From contig NZ_CP119075.1 in assembly GCF_029023725.1 (NCBI RefSeq), positions 3,715,501-3,779,500 on the forward strand: a DNA stretch of 64,000 bases. The letters are read 5' to 3'. Origin of the DNA: Synoicihabitans lomoniglobus (GTDB lineage Bacteria; Verrucomicrobiota; Verrucomicrobiia; Opitutales; Opitutaceae). Within the stretch, counting starts at the first letter, position 1. Each line of letters opens with the position of its first letter. The position numbers and the translations under genes were made by a program. The notes under the pieces were generated by a model. That model was given only the letters and a program-made list of their open reading frames with translations. It did not search any database and was not told where the DNA came from. This document shows, piece after piece, positions 60,666 through 64,000 of the stretch.

Positions 60666-62071
60666 GGGGTATCCTCCCGCAAAAGCTTGGGATCAGGTCC
60701 GACAAACTCGACCTCCCGCTCCACCGTGTAGCTACCCGCTTCGTCGCGCAGCACCACCAGCAAATGAAACCGGCCGTCGTAGTTTGAACGCGGCACCTGC
60801 AACACCAACGGGACCACCTTTTCGCCCAGGGCGCTGAGCTCGATGGTTTCCGTAAAACCCGTGCGCTCCAACGACGCCGGCCCATCCCGGAGCTCGAGCG
60901 TGAACGATTGATTCGTGTCACGTTTGTTGACCACCCGCACGAGGAACTGATTCCGCACCGCCGTATCGCTCACGATGTAGGGCGCCCCGGGAATTCGCGT
61001 CACGCCGAAGCTGGCGGGACGCACCGTCGAAATCGCAAACGTCGCCACGCTCATGCCAACCAGCAGCAGGATGGAATACATGATCGTCCGCGGCCGCATC
61101 CAGCGCGTCTTGCCCCCTTCGAGTCCGACGAGGGAGTCGTAGCGAATCAAGCCGGTGGGCCGTTTTACCTTGGTCATGATGTCGTCACAGGCATCGATGC
61201 AGGCCGCGCAGCCGATACACTCCAGCTGCAGCCCTTGACGAATATCGATTCCCGTCGGGCACACCTGCACGCAGCGGTTGCAATCAATGCAGGACCCCAC
61301 GTCGGGCGTCCCTACTTTGCCGCGGGGCTCGCCGCGATCGGCATCGTAGCCGATGACCATGGTATTATCGTCCGTAAGGGCGGACTGCAGCCGACCATAG
61401 GGACAGATCACGATGCACAATTGCTCCCGAAACCACGCGAAGTTGAAGTAGATGGCACCGGTAAACAGGAACACAAAAACGAACGCCCCCCAGTGCTCGG
61501 CCGGTGCATGGCCCATCATGTCCCACAGCTCGGGGATCGACACATAGTAAGCCAAAAACAGATGCGAGATGACGGCCGAAACGATCACGAACGCGACTTG
61601 CTTGCCTCCTCGCTTGGCGATTTTGGCGACGTCCCAGGGCGCAGCATCGAGCTTACGGCGTTTCACCGCATCGCCCTCGATCCACCGTTCGATCCGACGA
61701 TAAACATGCTCCAAAAACACGGTTTGCGGACACGCCCAACCACACCACAGCCGCCCCAGTAAAGAGGTGATGAAAAACAGCGAGAACCCCAGCCCGGTAA
61801 TCGCAAAGAACAGCAGCCACGCGTCCTGAAACGCGAGCACCAGTCCCATGAGGTGAAACCGCCGCCCCCCGATATCGAGAAACACCGCCGGATGGCCGCC
61901 GATCTTGATCCACGGTAACGACAGGTAGATCGCTATCAGCAACAAACCGGTCCAGCGCCGGTGCCGCGTGAAGAATCCCTTCACATCCGCCGGATGCAAA
62001 AAGAAGCGCGAGCCATCGTCACGGATCGTAGTGACCGTATCAATACTCGGACGTTGAGAAGGTTTGGGCAT
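60662..62071 (-). CDS. ccoG: cbb3 oxidase accessory ferredoxin-like protein
   Basis: A 469-residue membrane iron-sulfur protein (CcoG/RdxA/FixG). Five membrane helices are visible, with GRLWCGWACPQTVFLE in the cytoplasmic loop region. Two 4Fe-4S motifs follow, CIDCNRCVQVCPTG and CIGCAACIDACDDIM. The C-terminal IgFixG domain is at about 350-469. CcoG reduces copper for the cbb3 assembly route. Start ATG 62071; the 51 bases between it and ccoP contain a REP-like hairpin. Confidence 0.95.
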   Translation of the reverse strand: MPKPSQRPSIDTVTTIRDDGSRFFLHPADVKGFFTRHRRWTGLLLIAIYLSLPWIKIGGHPAVFLDIGGRRFHLMGLVLAFQDAWLLFFAITGLGFSLFFITSLLGRLWCGWACPQTVFLEHVYRRIERWIEGDAVKRRKLDAAPWDVAKIAKRGGKQVAFVIVSAVISHLFLAYYVSIPELWDMMGHAPAEHWGAFVFVFLFTGAIYFNFAWFREQLCIVICPYGRLQSALTDDNTMVIGYDADRGEPRGKVGTPDVGSCIDCNRCVQVCPTGIDIRQGLQLECIGCAACIDACDDIMTKVKRPTGLIRYDSLVGLEGGKTRWMRPRTIMYSILLLVGMSVATFAISTVRPASFGVTRIPGAPYIVSDTAVRNQFLVRVVNKRDTNQSFTLELRDGPASLERTGFTETIELSALGEKVVPLVLQVPRSNYDGRFHLLVVLRDEAGSYTVEREVEFVGPDPKLLREDTP

Positions 62072-62084
62072 GGAGGTGATGGGC

Positions 62085-62106
62085 AGGAGCGCGAGCGCAC
62101 TCCTAC
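62085..62106. repeat. REP-like hairpin between ccoP and ccoG
   Basis: AGGAGCGCGAGCGCACTCCT followed by AC forms an imperfect hairpin (AGGAG/CTCCT arms) and ends in CTCCTAC, like the REPs at 36-37 kb. It lies inside an operon and would be transcribed. Confidence 0.5.
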
Positions 62107-62122
62107 CCGGACTTGGACTGGA

Positions 62123-62677
62123 TTACGGCGCCTGATGATGGCTGAGAATGAACGCGACGACCTGAGCCGTTTTTTCGGTGCCGAGCACCGGGCCCCAGGC
62201 GGGCATGCCTTTTTCCAGCACGCCGGCGTCGACCACATGGTAGACATTGATCGGTTCCGCCCCGTGAATCCATTCGCCGTCGGTCAGATCGGGGCCAATC
62301 GCAGCGGGGCTCTCACTCTTGCCCCGCAGGCTCGGCAGGTGGCACGCCGCACACAGCGATTGGTAGGTCTCCTCGCCGCCGGCGATGAAGACGGCGTTGC
62401 GGCTCATCTCCCACAAGTGCGGATCATCGATGACCACGTTGGAGGACATCTTGATAGCCTGAATGCGAGCAATCTCGGCCTCGACCCGGGGGCCGTCCTC
62501 CACCGGCACCCCCGACTGGGCGTAGTAAAACCAATAGCCGATCGAAAACACGATCGCCCCATAGAGCGTGAACAACCACCAGTTGGGCAGACGTTTATTG
62601 AACTCTTCAATACCGTCGTAAACGTGGTGGCGCGTGCTACCCTCTTCCGGTGTTTCCGGTTTGTCTGAATCACTCAT
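62123..62677 (-). CDS. ccoP: cbb3 oxidase subunit III, mono-heme short form
   Basis: A 184-residue membrane-anchored cytochrome c. The N-terminal segment HHVYDGIEEFNKRLPNWWLF with the helix LYGAIVFSIGYWFYYAQ is the typical CcoP/FixP N-terminus. Only one heme motif is present, CAACH (about 117), with the Met ligand in KGMPAWGPVLG. Most CcoP proteins have two hemes and about 300 residues. Start ATG 62677 overlaps the ccoQ end by eight bases; an upstream ATG at 62722 would cover more of ccoQ. Confidence 0.9.
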   Translation of the reverse strand: MSDSDKPETPEEGSTRHHVYDGIEEFNKRLPNWWLFTLYGAIVFSIGYWFYYAQSGVPVEDGPRVEAEIARIQAIKMSSNVVIDDPHLWEMSRNAVFIAGGEETYQSLCAACHLPSLRGKSESPAAIGPDLTDGEWIHGAEPINVYHVVDAGVLEKGMPAWGPVLGTEKTAQVVAFILSHHQAP

Positions 62678-62867
62678 CGGTCGTGGCGGCGGATTGCTCG
62701 GTGGCGGGCCCATCGCCCTCAAAGGGCAGGTGGGACAGGCGATCGATTTGGGGACGGCGCATCTTGAGGGCTCGGTAAAATACGGAGCCGTAAACCGAGA
62801 GCGCGGTGATGAAGGCGATGATCGTGAAGATCACGGTCCAGTCTTCGATAAAGAGACGTCGAAACAT
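62670..62867 (-). CDS. ccoQ: cbb3 oxidase small subunit CcoQ-like
   Basis: A 65-residue protein with one membrane helix (TVIFTIIAFITALSVYGSVFY) and a charged tail. It sits between ccoO and ccoP, as in standard ccoNOQP order. The sequence of such small subunits is poorly conserved, so the name rests mainly on position and form. Confidence 0.8.
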   Translation of the reverse strand: MFRRLFIEDWTVIFTIIAFITALSVYGSVFYRALKMRRPQIDRLSHLPFEGDGPATEQSAATTDE

Positions 62868-62907
62868 AGGAGATGGTGGAGTTGGGAAGGGAGTGGTGCG
62901 GGCGGAA

Positions 62908-64000
62908 TCAGCGGCGGGCAGTTTGCGCGGAAACGTCTTCGTAGTTGCCGAGCTGTTGAAGGTAGGCGATGAGCGCGATGATCTGTTTTTCAGGCGCCAC
63001 GTAGACGCCGGCGGCCTTCAGCTCGGCCGCCAAGGCGGAGGCTTGTTGATCGACGGCGGTTTGGATTTCGGCGTCGGTCATGGCCGGATACGGCACCCCG
63101 AGCGTGCGCTGCACGCTCAGCTTCGACGGCAACGCGGCGACATCGGTTTCGTTGTCGAAGAGCCACGGGTAGTTGGGCATATTCGACCCCACCGAAATCT
63201 GGCGCGGATCCTCCATATGGCGGAAATGCCAGACGTTGGGATACTTGCCACCGACCCGCGCCAAGTCCGGTCCGGCGCGGCGCGAGCCCCACTGGTAGGG
63301 CCGATCATAGATCGACTCACCGAGTCGCGAGTAGTCGCCATAGCGCAACACATCGGGCACGAGCGTCCGGATCATCTGCGAGTGGCAGTTGTAGCAACCC
63401 TCGGCGACGTAGATGTCGCGACCCGCGAGTTCGAGCGGCGTGTAAGGGACCTGCAACCGATCCTCCACCATGGCGGCCTGGTGGGTCACCATGCCCGGGA
63501 TGATTTGCACGAGTCCGCCAATGGCGACCGCGATGACCACGAGCACCGTGAAGGGCGCCGCACTTACCAACAGGCGGTCATACCAGGCCGCCCAGCGTTT
63601 GCCACGAGATTCAAAATGCGCCCACGCCAGGATCACCGACAGCGTCGTCCCGAAGATACCCACTATCTGCAAAAACGGACCGCCAAAGATCCAGACGAAG
63701 GCGCAAAGCGTTCCCACCGTGATGAAAATCACCGGGGGGTTGATGAAGGTGATGACCGCACCGAGCGGGCGCTCGTTCTCGGGCACATCGTCCTCGACCA
63801 CGATTTGCATGGTGCCATTGACCGGGACCGAACCGCGCACGGTCTGCCACAGATTGTAGGCCATGATGAACCAACCCACCAGGTAGAGCCCGCCACCGAC
63901 GACGCGCAGCAGCATGAGAGGGCGGATGGTGTTGAGTGTGTCGAGGAAGTTTGGATACGTCAGCAACGTGCCGCCCTCCGTGGTCGAGTTGAGCATGAGC
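62908..64000 (-). CDS. ccoNO: fused cbb3 oxidase CcoN-CcoO, 5' end outside window
   Basis: The frame is open to the window end. The first ~50 visible residues (LLRVVGGGLYLVGWFIMAYN then LWQTVRG) match the last helix of the catalytic subunit CcoN. The sequence then runs without a stop through further membrane helices (about 75-110 and 145-170) into the mono-heme CcoO domain: heme motif CYNCH, YGDYSRLGESIYDRPYQWGS, and the Met ligand in SNMPNYPW. It is therefore a CcoN-CcoO fusion, known in some Verrucomicrobia and Bacteroidetes. The ATG at 63996 is internal. The oxidase reduces oxygen at low concentration and pumps protons. Confidence 0.9.
   Translation of the reverse strand, partial: LMLNSTTEGGTLLTYPNFLDTLNTIRPLMLLRVVGGGLYLVGWFIMAYNLWQTVRGSVPVNGTMQIVVEDDVPENERPLGAVITFINPPVIFITVGTLCAFVWIFGGPFLQIVGIFGTTLSVILAWAHFESRGKRWAAWYDRLLVSAAPFTVLVVIAVAIGGLVQIIPGMVTHQAAMVEDRLQVPYTPLELAGRDIYVAEGCYNCHSQMIRTLVPDVLRYGDYSRLGESIYDRPYQWGSRRAGPDLARVGGKYPNVWHFRHMEDPRQISVGSNMPNYPWLFDNETDVAALPSKLSVQRTLGVPYPAMTDAEIQTAVDQQASALAAELKAAGVYVAPEKQIIALIAYLQQLGNYEDVSAQTARR

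Overview
The window looks like chromosomal DNA of a verrucomicrobium, most likely Opitutaceae or a close relative. The grounds are high GC, secreted proteins with PEP-CTERM sorting tails, a giant repeat protein of the autotransporter-associated (PATR) type without a barrel, a long plant/Chlamydia-type IspG, a fused CcoN-CcoO oxidase subunit, and abundant REP-type palindromic repeats with their RAYT transposase. This is inference from family knowledge; there is no rRNA in the window.

Layout. 1-3.3 kb: end of a nucleotidyltransferase, an MTAP/PNP-type phosphorylase and, on the minus strand, a LytS/LytR-type kinase-regulator pair. 3.6-26.3 kb: surface and secreted proteins (TonB receptor; ~4060-residue PATR/PEP-CTERM protein; RCC1 plus TSP3 protein; small PEP-CTERM protein), an AlkZ-related protein, a 3-hydroxyisobutyrate-dehydrogenase-type reductase, and repeat-filled gaps. 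26.6-30.3 kb: a minus-strand tetR-hlyD-ATPase-permease export operon. 30.5-36.2 kb: an orphan histidine kinase, then moxR, DUF58 and transglutaminase genes. 36.2-37.5 kb: REP arrays on both sides of a RAYT gene. 37.5-46.2 kb: housekeeping genes: phhB, uppS-cdsA-dxr-rseP, ispG, then a possible oriC and dnaA. 46.3-53.4 kb: a conserved hypothetical and three secreted proteins, two of which share a repeated C-terminal module. 53.4-56.8 kb, minus strand: ligA, vanZ-like, a YefM/YoeB-type toxin-antitoxin pair, tRNA-Pro. 57-64 kb: uspA, then a minus-strand cbb3 oxidase operon (ccoNO, ccoQ, ccoP, ccoG, a 53-codon membrane peptide gene, safE-like, ccoI).

The two least explained signals are these. (1) A 36-base element with two conserved blocks at fixed spacing occurs four times, always upstream of and in the same orientation as a gene for a secreted or membrane protein. 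(2) The REP/RAYT locus, in which the RAYT stop codon is supplied by the REP sequence itself; diverged relatives of that REP lie in several other intergenic regions. Other points of note: an apparently perfect 1277-bp tandem duplication inside the giant PATR gene, a 63-bp copied fragment of the alkZ-like 3' end, an OprC-like TonB receptor without the copper ligands, and a short mono-heme CcoP.

Gene starts were chosen by start codon, overlap with neighbours, signal peptides and Shine-Dalgarno-like sequence. Many genes here lack a clear Shine-Dalgarno site, so several starts are uncertain and marked as such.
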